Below, in pieces: positions 26,518 to 35,466 of a DNA stretch of 64,000 bases. Below the pieces are notes generated by a model, which was not told the DNA's origin, searched no databases, and saw only the letters and a list, made by a program, of their open reading frames with translations. The stretch covers positions 2,294,001-2,358,000 of the forward strand of contig NZ_CP054258.1 in the NCBI RefSeq assembly GCF_024181585.1, read 5' to 3'. The number at the start of each line of letters is the position of its first letter. Within the stretch, counting starts at the first letter, position 1. This DNA is from Treponema socranskii subsp. buccale (GTDB lineage: Bacteria; Spirochaetota; Spirochaetia; Treponematales; Treponemataceae). The translations under genes were made by a program, and so were the position numbers.

Positions 26518-26626
26518 ACATTTCACACCTTTGCAATTATTATTGACACAGTATAACCGCAGTGCAACGGCACGTCTATCAACAGAACATAACCCCATGC
26601 GATTATTTTGTCAGCTTTCGTTGCGG

Positions 26627-26830
26627 ACGGCACCGTTTTGCCATCCCGCCCTGCGCGGCCCGCTCACGCTCGGCCGCTCCGTTCGCTTCGCTCTCTCCGC
26701 GTCTGCCTTCGGCACCGCTCCGGCCGGGCGTATGTCGTATGTGACCGCATACATCCTCGCTCCCCGTTCCCGACGGAAGGGCTGCTGCCGGAAGTTCCGC
26801 CGTTCCTTAAAATTGCATGGCGAGTAAATC
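26627..26830. repeat. GC-rich dispersed repeat family G, copy 2, followed by a GC-rich tail element
   Basis: CGGACGGCACCGTTTTGCCA, then TCCCGCCC ... TGCCTTCGGCACCGCTCCGG, then CCGGGCGTATG. The tail GGAAGGGCTGCTGCCGGAAG, then TTCCGCCGTTC, is repeated at about 27182-27212 in the same gap. The 26518-27315 gap contains no supported gene. Confidence 0.75.
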
Positions 26831-26916
26831 TTCAGATTTAGGAGCCGTGCAATTGGTGCGCGAGCGCACACATGACGATATGCGAGTTTGCCGAAAGGCA
26901 AACCTCCGTTAAACGA

Positions 26917-26943
26917 AACACGCCGTTTCAGCGTTTCGTTTAA
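26917..26943. other. hairpin in the repeat-rich gap
   Basis: TTAAACGAAAC and GTTTCGTTTAA are perfect 11-nt reverse complements around a 5-to-13-nt centre containing CGCCG. It is preceded by a GTGCGCGAGCGCAC palindrome at about 26860. Confidence 0.5.
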
Positions 26944-27065
26944 CCGTTCCTTTACATTGCATGCCGTTTTCAGAACGCATGATTTTCTGTACCGTTATCG
27001 TGTCAGCCGTCTCGGAACAAGGGAACCGAAAATGTATATGCAGAAAAAAGTGTTTAATGAAATAA

Positions 27066-27230
27066 GAGAGGCGGGACGCGAGGCAGCGGAACTGACGCCG
27101 AGCCGCTCTGACCGATGGCAAGCGAACTTTTTTCAAAAAGTTCGCGCAGTCCGATTCCGATTACGGTCAGCCGCGGCGAACGGAAGGGCTGCTGCCGGAA
27201 GTTCCGCCGTTCTTTTACATTGCATAGTAT
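27066..27230. repeat. dispersed structured repeat (family H), copy 1
   Basis: Contains GCGAACTTTT-TTC-AAAAAGTTCGC, flanked by GAGCCGCTCTGACCGATGGC and GCAGTCCGATTCC. It recurs in inverted orientation at about 60582-60722. Confidence 0.75.
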
Positions 27231-27315
27231 TTTTTAATGTCTGCATTTCCGGAACCCTCGCTCTGCAAGCGCATTTACAAAAACCTCCGTTCAAGTTATG
27301 ATATAAACGGACGCT

Positions 27316-28860
27316 ATGGCAAAAGCAAAATCATCCGGCGGAAATTTCATTCAAAAAATACTCGCATCCATTTTAGGTTCCGACGATCCCGAATACGAAA
27401 AAAAACGACGGCTCAAAGCGATAGCAAAACGCCTTTCGAAATCGCACTATCATTTTTACAAACCGAACAGCGGCGAAATGCTTCCGCCGTTTCCGAAGCT
27501 CCTCTACGAAATCTACAAAGCCGTATCGCCCGCACAGGTTTTCTTTCAAAACATAAAAAACCCGAACGCCATGAAAACGGCGGTTATCGAACACTTTCTT
27601 TCCGACACTCAGCGCAAAATCGAAGAAGAGCTGACACAGGAAGCCATCGCCGAAAAAAGCAAAACGATGCCGCTTCCTCAATTTACGGCATACGTGCAGC
27701 AGCGGCTCGAAGCGTTTATCGACGGATTTACCGACGAACGCACCGCGATAATCGAACGGCGTTATAAAGAGCTCATGTACTTTAAAGATTTTTGTTCTTA
27801 CGATTATTATTTTACGCTGAAAAAATTCAACGCGTCTCTTATCGAGCGCGATTTTTCCGTACCGCCGCAGTTTGAAAAAATCGACGGCAAATACATCGCC
27901 GACGATATCAAAGATTTTACGACGCTTATGTGGAACATAACGGGAAACATCGATTGGGCGCCCATGATAAAAATGCTCAAAGACATACGCGGAGTCGAAC
28001 CCGTTCCAATCGGCGTATGGAAAAAAATCGCCGCGAAAATGCAGCACATACAGGCGACGGGTGTATTCGATATGATCGTCCGGCTCATCACGCAGGATCC
28101 CGACTACACTCCTCTTTTAAACGATGTTTCGGCGAATATCGTCGAACCCTTTATCAACAAATTCAAACTCGAAACGACGGCTGCCTTAAAAAAACTCGAA
28201 TCGGCTGCGACAAACAGCAAAGTAAACGAGCTGCTCGTAAAGCTTTTCAATACGGCATCCGTTTCATATTTGAAAAATTATATCGCTGAAAACAGTTCCA
28301 CGCTTGAAAAGAAAAAACTTGCCGGCTATCTCTATTGCGATGCGCTCAATTACGTCAAAGGCTTTCTCACCGAATTTGTTAAAAAAGACATACGCGAATA
28401 CTGCGACCTCGTCCTCGTGCGCGGCGCGTGGGTATCAACTCCCGTGTCGATGCCCATGTCGAACGCATACAACGATCTGCTTTCCGCATCCGAAGCGATC
28501 TCCGCTTTCGACGACGACCTCGCCGACGACGGAAAGGTCGGCATGAAAATCAAAACGCTGCTTCCGCGCACGCAGCACGCGTCCGATGCGGCGGCGATCA
28601 TCAACCGGCTCGTCGGCGAATCGAACGCACAGGCAAAAGCGTACATCGTAAAGGCGACGCGCAATCTCGTCACTATCGGTAAGATGATAAGATGGCTCAT
28701 CGAAGACGAAAAGAAAAAATCGCCGGAAGTGATCACGAACTGGAAAGAAATCGAACGCGTTTCCGACAAGCCGCCCTATGAGATCGGAGCCGCCGTCTAT
28801 CAAAAAATCTACGTGTTTGCACTGCTCATGCAAACCTGCATGGGCGGAGCGGCGCAGTAA
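27316..28860 (+). CDS. large conserved spirochaete protein, function unknown
   Basis: 514 residues, soluble, no signal or membrane segment. Starts MAKAKSSGGNFIQKILASIL and is helix-rich throughout, with an abundance of Lys/Glu and aromatic residues. It may belong to the spirochaete-restricted DUF5312-type group, but I cannot confirm this by eye. No catalytic motif is visible. There is no Shine-Dalgarno before the ATG. TATAAA lies 8 nt upstream, and a TTTACA about 17 nt before an overlapping TATGAT suggests a very short leader. Single-gene unit between repeat-rich DNA and the convergent met operon. Confidence 0.68.
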   Translation: MAKAKSSGGNFIQKILASILGSDDPEYEKKRRLKAIAKRLSKSHYHFYKPNSGEMLPPFPKLLYEIYKAVSPAQVFFQNIKNPNAMKTAVIEHFLSDTQRKIEEELTQEAIAEKSKTMPLPQFTAYVQQRLEAFIDGFTDERTAIIERRYKELMYFKDFCSYDYYFTLKKFNASLIERDFSVPPQFEKIDGKYIADDIKDFTTLMWNITGNIDWAPMIKMLKDIRGVEPVPIGVWKKIAAKMQHIQATGVFDMIVRLITQDPDYTPLLNDVSANIVEPFINKFKLETTAALKKLESAATNSKVNELLVKLFNTASVSYLKNYIAENSSTLEKKKLAGYLYCDALNYVKGFLTEFVKKDIREYCDLVLVRGAWVSTPVSMPMSNAYNDLLSASEAISAFDDDLADDGKVGMKIKTLLPRTQHASDAAAIINRLVGESNAQAKAYIVKATRNLVTIGKMIRWLIEDEKKKSPEVITNWKEIERVSDKPPYEIGAAVYQKIYVFALLMQTCMGGAAQ

Positions 28861-28989
28861 GGGACCGTTTCACTCCTCGCTGCAAGTGCGCCGTAAACGG
28901 TACGGAAATGCCGTTCCGCACTTGTTGCAAGCGGCGCCGGGAATTTCGCGCACGCTGCAAGTGCGCAATCGCTTTTTACGAAAGCGCTT

Positions 28990-29652
28990 TTACCGCTTCG
29001 CAGCCACTTTATGCGAAAGCGCCGTGCCGAGCATTTGAATCAATTCGACCATCAGCAAAATCACGATGACGGCGATCGCCATGATTTCGGAGCGAAAGCG
29101 CTGGTAGCCGTAGCGGATCGCCAAATCTCCGAGCCCGCCGCCGCCGATAGCGCCCGCCATCGCCGAATAACCGATCACGTTGATGACCGTCAGCGTCACA
29201 CCGTCGATAAGAGAAGGCAGCGCTTCGGGGATGAGCACTTTAAAAATGATCTGCATCGTCGTCGAGCCCATCGCGCGGGCGGCCTGTACGACGCCTCGAT
29301 CCACTTCTTTGAGCGCCGATTCGATAATGCGCGCAACGAAGGGAGCGGCCGCAATCGAAAGCGGAACTATCGTCGCCTTTGTTCCTATGCTCGTTCCGAC
29401 GAGAACGCGGGAGAGCGGAAAGAGTACGATCATCAAAATGATAAACGGAAACGAGCGGAGCGCATTGACGACCCTCGTTAAAATCTGATACAGCGCCGGA
29501 CGCGGACGGATTCCCGACTGCGGATCGCTCGTACACAAAAGGATGCCGAGCGGAAAACCGAGCAAAAGGCTGAACAGCGTCGAAAAAACGACCATGACGG
29601 CAGTCTGCGCCGTAGCATCGCGTACGAGAATTATTATTTTATCGATATTCAT
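28990..29652 (-). CDS. metI: methionine ABC transporter permease MetI
   Basis: 220 residues, five or six helices. Contains the binding-protein-dependent permease loop ARAMGSTTMQIIFKVLIPEA, then LPSLIDG, the EAA-type motif that contacts MetN. Opens MNIDKIIILVRDATAQTAVM and has LGFPLGILL and NALRSFPFIILMI, typical of MetI. The ATG follows AAGGAG, which lies in the last codons of metN. Imports methionine with MetN and a MetQ lipoprotein. No metQ is present in this window. The stretch after it (28861-28989) holds short inverted repeats between convergent genes. Confidence 0.9.
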   Translation of the reverse strand: MNIDKIIILVRDATAQTAVMVVFSTLFSLLLGFPLGILLCTSDPQSGIRPRPALYQILTRVVNALRSFPFIILMIVLFPLSRVLVGTSIGTKATIVPLSIAAAPFVARIIESALKEVDRGVVQAARAMGSTTMQIIFKVLIPEALPSLIDGVTLTVINVIGYSAMAGAIGGGGLGDLAIRYGYQRFRSEIMAIAVIVILLMVELIQMLGTALSHKVAAKR

Positions 29653-29655
29653 CCG

Positions 29656-30678
29656 TCATTCTCCTTCGACCGAAACGCCTTCGCTTTTCAAATACGCGAT
29701 CGCTTTTGCAACTTCATCGGCATCGCCTGCGATATCGGTTATAAGCGTGCCGACGCGGCTTTCCGAAAGTTTTTGTATACCGCCCGCGCGTATGTTGAAT
29801 TCGACGTTGAATTTTTGCGCCATGCGGCTCAGCACGGGCTCGTCGGTGAGCGTGTCGGTAAAGCGCAAAACGTATTTGCCGCCGCACTCCGACCAGCGTA
29901 CGATGCCGCCGTCGGCACCCGCTTCTTTCGTCGGCGTCAAGTTCAGCAAAAAATCCTTCGTCACATCGCTTTTCGGATGCAAAAAGATATCGTTTACCGT
30001 GCCCTCTTCGACGACGCTCCCCTTATCGACGACCGCAACATAACTGCACGCATCGCGCACGACTTCCATCTGATGCGTAATCATCACGACGGTGAAATTC
30101 ATTTGGTTTTGTATTTTTCTTATTAAATTTAAAATCGATTCCGTCGTCTGCGGATCGAGCGCGCTCGTCGCTTCATCGCAAAAAAGGATATCCGGTTTTG
30201 CCGCAAGCGCACGCGCAATCGCAATGCGCTGCTTTTGTCCGCCGGAAAGCGTGCTGATCGGAGCGTTTCGGCGGTCGGCCAAATCGACGATGGAAAGCAT
30301 TTCCGTCACCCGAGAAGCGATTTCCGCTTTCGGCGTACCGCATATTTCAAGCGGGTACGCGACGTTTTGCCCCGCAGTGCGCGAACTGAATAAATTGAAA
30401 TTTTGAAATATCATGCCGATCCGCCGGCGCCGGGCAATGAGATCCGAAGGCGAAAGATCGTCGACGCGATTTCCGTCGTAAAACACTTCACCCGAATCCG
30501 GTTTTTCGAGCAGGCTTATCAAACGCACGAGCGTCGATTTTCCCGCACCGCTTTTTCCGATAATGCCGAAAATCGTATTCGACGGAATCGAAAGGCTTAT
30601 ATCGCGCACCGCATTTATTTCGGAACCGTGCGCACCGCCTTCATAGGTTTTAACAAGATTTTTTAAGCGGATTTCCAT
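29656..30678 (-). CDS. metN: methionine ABC transporter ATP-binding protein MetN with NIL domain
   Basis: 340 residues. Walker A GKSGAGKST, Q-loop FQNFNLFSSRT, signature LSGGQKQR, Walker B ILFCDEATSALD, switch His in MITHQME. The C-terminal 80 residues form the NIL domain, which binds methionine and inhibits transport when the pool is high. The ATG overlaps the stop of the preceding thioesterase gene by one base (TGATG). The operon therefore begins with the thioesterase, whose promoter appears leaderless, leaving no room for a SAM riboswitch. Confidence 0.94.
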   Translation of the reverse strand: MEIRLKNLVKTYEGGAHGSEINAVRDISLSIPSNTIFGIIGKSGAGKSTLVRLISLLEKPDSGEVFYDGNRVDDLSPSDLIARRRRIGMIFQNFNLFSSRTAGQNVAYPLEICGTPKAEIASRVTEMLSIVDLADRRNAPISTLSGGQKQRIAIARALAAKPDILFCDEATSALDPQTTESILNLIRKIQNQMNFTVVMITHQMEVVRDACSYVAVVDKGSVVEEGTVNDIFLHPKSDVTKDFLLNLTPTKEAGADGGIVRWSECGGKYVLRFTDTLTDEPVLSRMAQKFNVEFNIRAGGIQKLSESRVGTLITDIAGDADEVAKAIAYLKSEGVSVEGE

Positions 30679-31103
30679 CAATGCGCCGCCTTTTGTTTTC
30701 GCGCGTCTCCGTCCGGATACAAGCCGTCGACCATATATTTTTCGGGGATCTTCGCAGGCTTGCCGTCTTTGACGCTCGCCCACGTGACATCGGCTTCGAC
30801 GCAGACGGTTCCGTCTTTTTTGCGCACGACCTGATGAAAGGTTCCCTGAATGACGCCGAGCTTTACCGGTTCGACATCGACGAACAACTCGTCGTCGAGA
30901 AAAGCCGACGCTTTATAATAGATATCGATATGTGTGATATACAGATAATAGCCGTCCGCGACGAGATTTTTATAATCGAAATCGATTTGATGCAGGTATT
31001 CCATTCTTCCGTATTCGAGGAAGTTCAAATAAACCGCATTGTTTACGTGGCCGTACGCATCGCATTCATAAGTGCGTACGACAAGAGGTGCCGTATATTT
31101 CAT
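30678..31103 (-). CDS. hotdog-fold acyl-CoA thioesterase (4HBT family)
   Basis: 141 residues. The N-terminal VVRTYECDAYGHVNNAVYLN, then FLEYGRMEYL, is the 4-hydroxybenzoyl-CoA thioesterase signature, with Asp15 as the catalytic acid and the HVNN helix start. It hydrolyses an acyl-CoA or acyl-ACP thioester of unknown chain. First gene of a unit with metN and metI (1-nt overlap). This is an unusual partnership, without an obvious metabolic reason. No Shine-Dalgarno. TATACT ends exactly 6 nt before the ATG, so a leaderless mRNA is predicted. Confidence 0.87.
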   Translation of the reverse strand: MKYTAPLVVRTYECDAYGHVNNAVYLNFLEYGRMEYLHQIDFDYKNLVADGYYLYITHIDIYYKASAFLDDELFVDVEPVKLGVIQGTFHQVVRKKDGTVCVEADVTWASVKDGKPAKIPEKYMVDGLYPDGDARKQKAAH

Positions 31104-31115
31104 GCCGACAGTATA
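31104..31115 (-). promoter_or_regulatory. -10 element giving a leaderless transcript (thioesterase-metNI operon)
   Basis: TATACT (31110-31115, minus strand), 6 nt, ATG. TTGTCG lies 17 nt upstream of the hexamer (four of six matches to TTGACA). Confidence 0.65.
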
Positions 31116-31195
31116 AATAAAAAGCGCACGCGCGACAACACATAAAAATGGGTAATTGGTAATGGGTAATCAGGCCGGTATCCGTTACCCCGTTA

Positions 31196-33547
31196 TCATT
31201 TAATAACGGAATCGACCAAGCGTTTAAACGCTTCATCCTGCACGACGCCGTCGAAGGCTATGCCGGAAGCGATCGAAAAAACGCCGTCTTTTCCTTCGAC
31301 GATGACGTTCTCCGAAGCGGGCGAGAGGTTTTGTATTTTTTCTTCATGCGATGCAAACGACGTAAACGAAAACGGAACGGCGCCTTTTTCTTTTTCAAAG
31401 GGCTGAATATCCTCCGCATCGCCGGCATCGCCGTCAGCGGCCATCCGGCTTTCCGCGCTTACATCCGCGGCAAAGGGAATGCCGGCATACGCGGCATCTT
31501 CTTTTTTCGGAGAGTTCCGGCTTTCGTCTTCTTTCCGTTCTTCATCGAGAAATAAAAAGTTCGGCGCGGAAACGACATCGAAATCGATCGGTTTCGCTTC
31601 TTCCTGCGAGACGCAGGCTTTTTTCGGCTCGCCCAACTGCAGCGGTTCGGCAAATATATCCTCTTCGGGTGAGGAAATATCGCCCGCCCCGTCCATAAAC
31701 AAATCGATATCGACGTCTTCCATTGCGGGCATTACGGTATCGGTTTTCGAAAGCGGTGCGGATTCCGCGGCGATCAAATTATCAAAAAAGGCGCCTTCTG
31801 CTTTCGCCGCAGCGTTTACCGGTTCGATATTTCCGTCGAATAAATCGTCGCTCGTCGCACTTTCTTCACCCATGCGTATTTCACCGAACGCATCGATTTT
31901 TTCATCTTCGGGGATTTCTTCATCGCATGCTTTAAAATCCGCCGTATCCGCAGTTTCGCGTTCGGAGTTTTTGTGCACGTCTTCATCGCTTCGGTTTTCA
32001 GCGGCCGCTTTTTCGTCCGATCCGTTTTTTTCACGCGATTGCGCTCCGCTCTCATTTTCAAAGAACGCTTCTTCCGTTTCCGTCGCCGCGTTTACTATCT
32101 CCGTATTCGTTTCAAAAAATCCGTCCGCTTCGATACTTTCTCTTCCGAGCGATATTTCCGTCGGTTTTTCGTCGGGCGTTTTTTCCGGCGCGGCGTTATA
32201 CGGAGTCCGTACCGCACCGCTGCGCAAAATCTCTTCGAGCATTCTGCGTATCTCTTTCGAATCCTGCAAAGCGCTTGTTTCGGACGCATCCTTTTTGACG
32301 CTCAGCGCACCGATGATTTCTTCCCAGCTTTTATCGATAAGCGCATTCGTTTCTTCGGAATGCCGTTTCGCCCGCTTTCCGAGACTCTCTTTAATAGCTT
32401 CGGAAACGTCGTTTTTTCGAGATGCGATTTTTTGAGAGACGTCAGCCCAATTTATATTTTCTTTATTTTCAAAATATTCGTTGATGAGCGCAAGCTGAAA
32501 GCGTTTCACTCTGTCGCGGATGACGACCATATCGTCGCGGCGCAGATTGAACAGCATAAAGATCGTGAGAAAGAGCGTAATAAAAACGCACGTAAGTAAA
32601 AGAAACTGTACCGTATGCGGCATGATAAATATCGAATCGCGGTAAATGCCTGCCGTTTTAATAAATCGGCTGCGGTTGCTCGAAATCAAAATCCAATACG
32701 ATTCTTTCGATTCACCGCCGCTTGCAGGGATCACGGCTATCTTATCGGGACCCGTCGAATTGTCTCTCCAGCGCGCGACCGCTTCCCGTTCGATGTCGTC
32801 GCGTCCGAGGGAGGGCATGCCGAACACGAATCCGCCGATCGCTCCGCTGCTGTCGGAAATCAGATCGCCCGTATTCGCGACGGTCGTAAGATTCCGCGCG
32901 ATAAGCATGCGATTGAAATCCTGTGCGTTGATGTAAAAGATCATCGTACCGCGATATACACCGTACGGATCGTAAAACGGAAACGCGAACAATATTCGGT
33001 TGTCTTCCCCGTCGAACACGATACGATACCGCTGTCCTTCGACGGTATCGGGCACCGAAACTTTAAAAAACGCGAATTCGTCGTCGCCGAGCGGCGTGCG
33101 CAGTTCATCGTAATTTTTATATATGCGCATGCTGTCGGTTTGCTTGAGTATGTCCGACGGATAAGTGCTGAAATGAACGCTGCGTCCGTTAGCGTCGATG
33201 AGACGGATTCCGTCGAGTCCGCTCACTTCGGAAAAAAGAGCGGCGGTTCTGCGCGTACGCTGCTGCACGTCGCTGTCCGTCGGAGAGGTTAACGCATACG
33301 AAGCGATCGATCGATCGGATAGATATGCGTTTTCTCCCGTATCGAATTGTTCGAGAAGCGTATTGATGTAGGTTTCGCTGCATTCCGCGACCGAATCGAG
33401 CTGCTTTCGAATATCGGCTATCTTCGCCGGCTCGTAAAACCGCGCTTCGATTTTGGAAAAAAGCCCCGCAAATGCCGCAACGACAAAGCATGCAAATATA
33501 ACGACTGTCGTTACAATGCTTACGGCGATTTTTTGTCCTGAAGTCAC
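31196..33547 (-). CDS. membrane sensor-like protein with extracytoplasmic Cache-type domain and long acidic tail
   Basis: 783 residues. TM1 at about 8-30, an extracytoplasmic domain 31-311 with the look of a double Cache sensor (FYDPYGVYRGTMIFYINAQD), and TM2 at 312-335. A short helical part to about 440 is followed by a very acidic, low-complexity cytoplasmic tail to the end. Within the tail, 466-503 and 558-595 are two copies of a segment (shared GFFE/DLFD, N.EPVNAA, EAFFEN/GAFFDN). There is no HAMP, kinase, GGDEF or methyl-accepting domain, so the output is unknown. GTG start with AGGAG about 10 nt upstream. Confidence 0.68.
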   Translation of the reverse strand: MTSGQKIAVSIVTTVVIFACFVVAAFAGLFSKIEARFYEPAKIADIRKQLDSVAECSETYINTLLEQFDTGENAYLSDRSIASYALTSPTDSDVQQRTRRTAALFSEVSGLDGIRLIDANGRSVHFSTYPSDILKQTDSMRIYKNYDELRTPLGDDEFAFFKVSVPDTVEGQRYRIVFDGEDNRILFAFPFYDPYGVYRGTMIFYINAQDFNRMLIARNLTTVANTGDLISDSSGAIGGFVFGMPSLGRDDIEREAVARWRDNSTGPDKIAVIPASGGESKESYWILISSNRSRFIKTAGIYRDSIFIMPHTVQFLLLTCVFITLFLTIFMLFNLRRDDMVVIRDRVKRFQLALINEYFENKENINWADVSQKIASRKNDVSEAIKESLGKRAKRHSEETNALIDKSWEEIIGALSVKKDASETSALQDSKEIRRMLEEILRSGAVRTPYNAAPEKTPDEKPTEISLGRESIEADGFFETNTEIVNAATETEEAFFENESGAQSREKNGSDEKAAAENRSDEDVHKNSERETADTADFKACDEEIPEDEKIDAFGEIRMGEESATSDDLFDGNIEPVNAAAKAEGAFFDNLIAAESAPLSKTDTVMPAMEDVDIDLFMDGAGDISSPEEDIFAEPLQLGEPKKACVSQEEAKPIDFDVVSAPNFLFLDEERKEDESRNSPKKEDAAYAGIPFAADVSAESRMAADGDAGDAEDIQPFEKEKGAVPFSFTSFASHEEKIQNLSPASENVIVEGKDGVFSIASGIAFDGVVQDEAFKRLVDSVIK

Positions 33548-33680
33548 TTCGTCCTATCTCCTCTTACAGTATCGGCATAAAACGGATAAAAATCCAGCGG
33601 CATTTCCCGTCCGTTCCGCACGGCAAAACATCGCCGTAATTACGTATTCTCCGATACTTTCAAAACGCGGCGTTTATCCG

Positions 33681-33692
33681 TATAATGGCGCG
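33681..33692 (+). promoter_or_regulatory. -10 element giving a leaderless transcript (hflX)
   Basis: Consensus TATAAT (33681-33686), then GGCGCG, then ATG. TTTCAA lies 17 nt upstream. There is no ribosome-binding site. Confidence 0.7.
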
Positions 33693-34940
33693 ATGGAAGA
33701 ACTGCAAAAAGAAGCGGAACGAAAAATCCGCTGCGTGCTCGTCGGAGAGCCGGGCAACGATCTTCGAGAACTCAAAAGCCTTATCGACACGCTCGGCATG
33801 GAAACCGTTTCGGCGATTACGCTTTCACGCCTTGAAGTACAGCCGGCATACGGCATGGGCAAAGGCAAAGCCGAAGAAATCGCAGCGGGTGCGAAAGAAT
33901 GCGAAGCGGACTGCATCGTCTTCGACTTTACGCTCGAGCCGACGAAGCAGCGCAACTGGGAAAAGCTTTCGGGCTTGCCTTCTTTCGACAGGGAAGAAGT
34001 GATTTTGCGCATCTTCGCTTCGCGCGCGCAAACGCATGAAGCGGTTTTGCAAGTCGAACTCGCCCGCCTCGAATATTCGCTGCCGCGTCTCGCGCATATG
34101 TACGGCGATCTGGCAAGGCAAAGGGGCGGCAATTACGGCGCGAAAGGTTCGGGAGAAAAACAGCTCGAACTCGATCAGCGCCAAGTGCGCGAAAAAATCT
34201 TCCGCGTCAAACGGGAACTCAAAAGCGTCGCCGCAGGGCGCGATACGCAGCGCAAGCGGAGAAGCAAAGTTTCCGTTCCGTCGTGCGCGCTTGTCGGCTA
34301 CACGAACGCCGGAAAATCGAGCTTATTGAACGCGCTTACGGGAGCGGACGTATTCGTCGAAAACAAATTGTTTGCGACGCTCGACCCGACGACACGGCGC
34401 ATGCGGATAAAAGACGGGGGCGAGATTTTGCTTACCGACACCGTCGGCTTTATCTCCAATCTTCCGCACACGCTCGTCAACTCGTTCAAATCGACGCTCG
34501 AAGAAGCGGTGCGCGCCGATCTTTTGCTCATCGTCATAGACGCTTCGGATGCGAATGCGGAAAATCAATACGAAACCGTGTGCAGCGTACTCGGCGAAAT
34601 AGGAGCGGTCGAAAACGAGCGTCTCGTATTATTAAATAAAATCGACGCGCTCGAAAAAGACGGCGGAAGACTTGCCGAACTGCGCGCGCAATTTCCCGAT
34701 TCTCTGTCCATAAGCGCAAAAGAAAAGACGGGCTTCGACGAACTCGGCGATAAAATTGCGGGCGCACTGTTCGGAAAACGCTGCGAATGCGTACTGCCTC
34801 AGGACAAAAGCCCGCTCCTTGCCGGCATACGCAAAAGCGGCCGCATTTTAAGCGAGCAATGGCTCGAAGACGGCGTACACGTAACGGCCTATGTACGCGG
34901 GAAATCACTTGCCCTCATCGCGCCGTATCTGGTAGAGTAA
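33693..34940 (+). CDS. hflX: ribosome-associated GTPase HflX
   Basis: 415 residues. An N-terminal HflX domain with the GMGKGKAEEI glycine segment and a helical linker containing RGGNYGAKGSGEKQLELDQR. The G domain follows with G1 GYTNAGKSSL, G3 DTVGF, G4 NKID, and a C-terminal extension ending YVRGKSLALIAPYL. Splits stalled or hibernating ribosomes under stress. The upstream open frame is longer, but the domain begins at this ATG, 6 nt after a perfect TATAAT, with no Shine-Dalgarno, which predicts a leaderless message. The FliL-like gene starts 3 nt after the stop. Confidence 0.95.
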   Translation: MEELQKEAERKIRCVLVGEPGNDLRELKSLIDTLGMETVSAITLSRLEVQPAYGMGKGKAEEIAAGAKECEADCIVFDFTLEPTKQRNWEKLSGLPSFDREEVILRIFASRAQTHEAVLQVELARLEYSLPRLAHMYGDLARQRGGNYGAKGSGEKQLELDQRQVREKIFRVKRELKSVAAGRDTQRKRRSKVSVPSCALVGYTNAGKSSLLNALTGADVFVENKLFATLDPTTRRMRIKDGGEILLTDTVGFISNLPHTLVNSFKSTLEEAVRADLLLIVIDASDANAENQYETVCSVLGEIGAVENERLVLLNKIDALEKDGGRLAELRAQFPDSLSISAKEKTGFDELGDKIAGALFGKRCECVLPQDKSPLLAGIRKSGRILSEQWLEDGVHVTAYVRGKSLALIAPYLVE

Positions 34941-34943
34941 CGT

Positions 34944-35441
34944 ATGCAATCGATATTAAATCGCGTGCTCGCCGTCATCGCTTCTCTTTTGGCGGCGGCG
35001 ATCGTCATCGGAACGCTCGTGTCGTTCGCGCTGAAAAAAGCGCACCCCGGAAAAAATATCCGCACTCCCGACCCGTCCCCGCTTGCCGTTTCGTCGATGA
35101 GCGCGCCCGACAACACAAAGCTCGACGCCTTTACCGGACTCGGAAGGCTGCGCGCGGCGACAAAGCCCGATCCGAAAAAAGCGGCCGGCGGAACTCCCCT
35201 CGTCGTCACTCCGTGGTTTCCCTATCCCGCAGGCGACAGGGCTTTTTACGAAGAGCTTTCGCAAAAAAGCACGATCATGAGAGCCGTCATCACGGAATAT
35301 TTTTCAAAGTACACGGAAGACGAACTGCTCTCACGCGGTGAAGAAAAAATCAAAGCCGACCTGCTTGCAGCACTCAACGAACGCCTTTCGCTCAACAAAA
35401 TTCAAGCGATCTATTTTTCGGATTATCTTTTTATCGAGTAG
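34944..35441 (+). CDS. FliL-like single-pass membrane protein
   Basis: 165 residues. One N-terminal membrane helix (VLAVIASLLAAAIVIGTLVS), a linker rich in Pro/Ser, then a domain of about 80 residues from about residue 85 to the C-terminus (PLVVTPWFPYP ... ELLSRGEEKIKADLLAALNE, ending KIQAIYFSDYLFIE). The last part strongly resembles the FliL/stomatin-like end where an amphipathic helix precedes a YFT/SDF strand. FliL supports the flagellar stator. A role at the periplasmic flagella is likely but inferred. It directly follows hflX. A repeat tail (about 35448-35470) lies after the stop. Confidence 0.65.
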   Translation: MQSILNRVLAVIASLLAAAIVIGTLVSFALKKAHPGKNIRTPDPSPLAVSSMSAPDNTKLDAFTGLGRLRAATKPDPKKAAGGTPLVVTPWFPYPAGDRAFYEELSQKSTIMRAVITEYFSKYTEDELLSRGEEKIKADLLAALNERLSLNKIQAIYFSDYLFIE

Positions 35442-35466
35442 ACGTCATCGACTTTTGAAACAGCCC

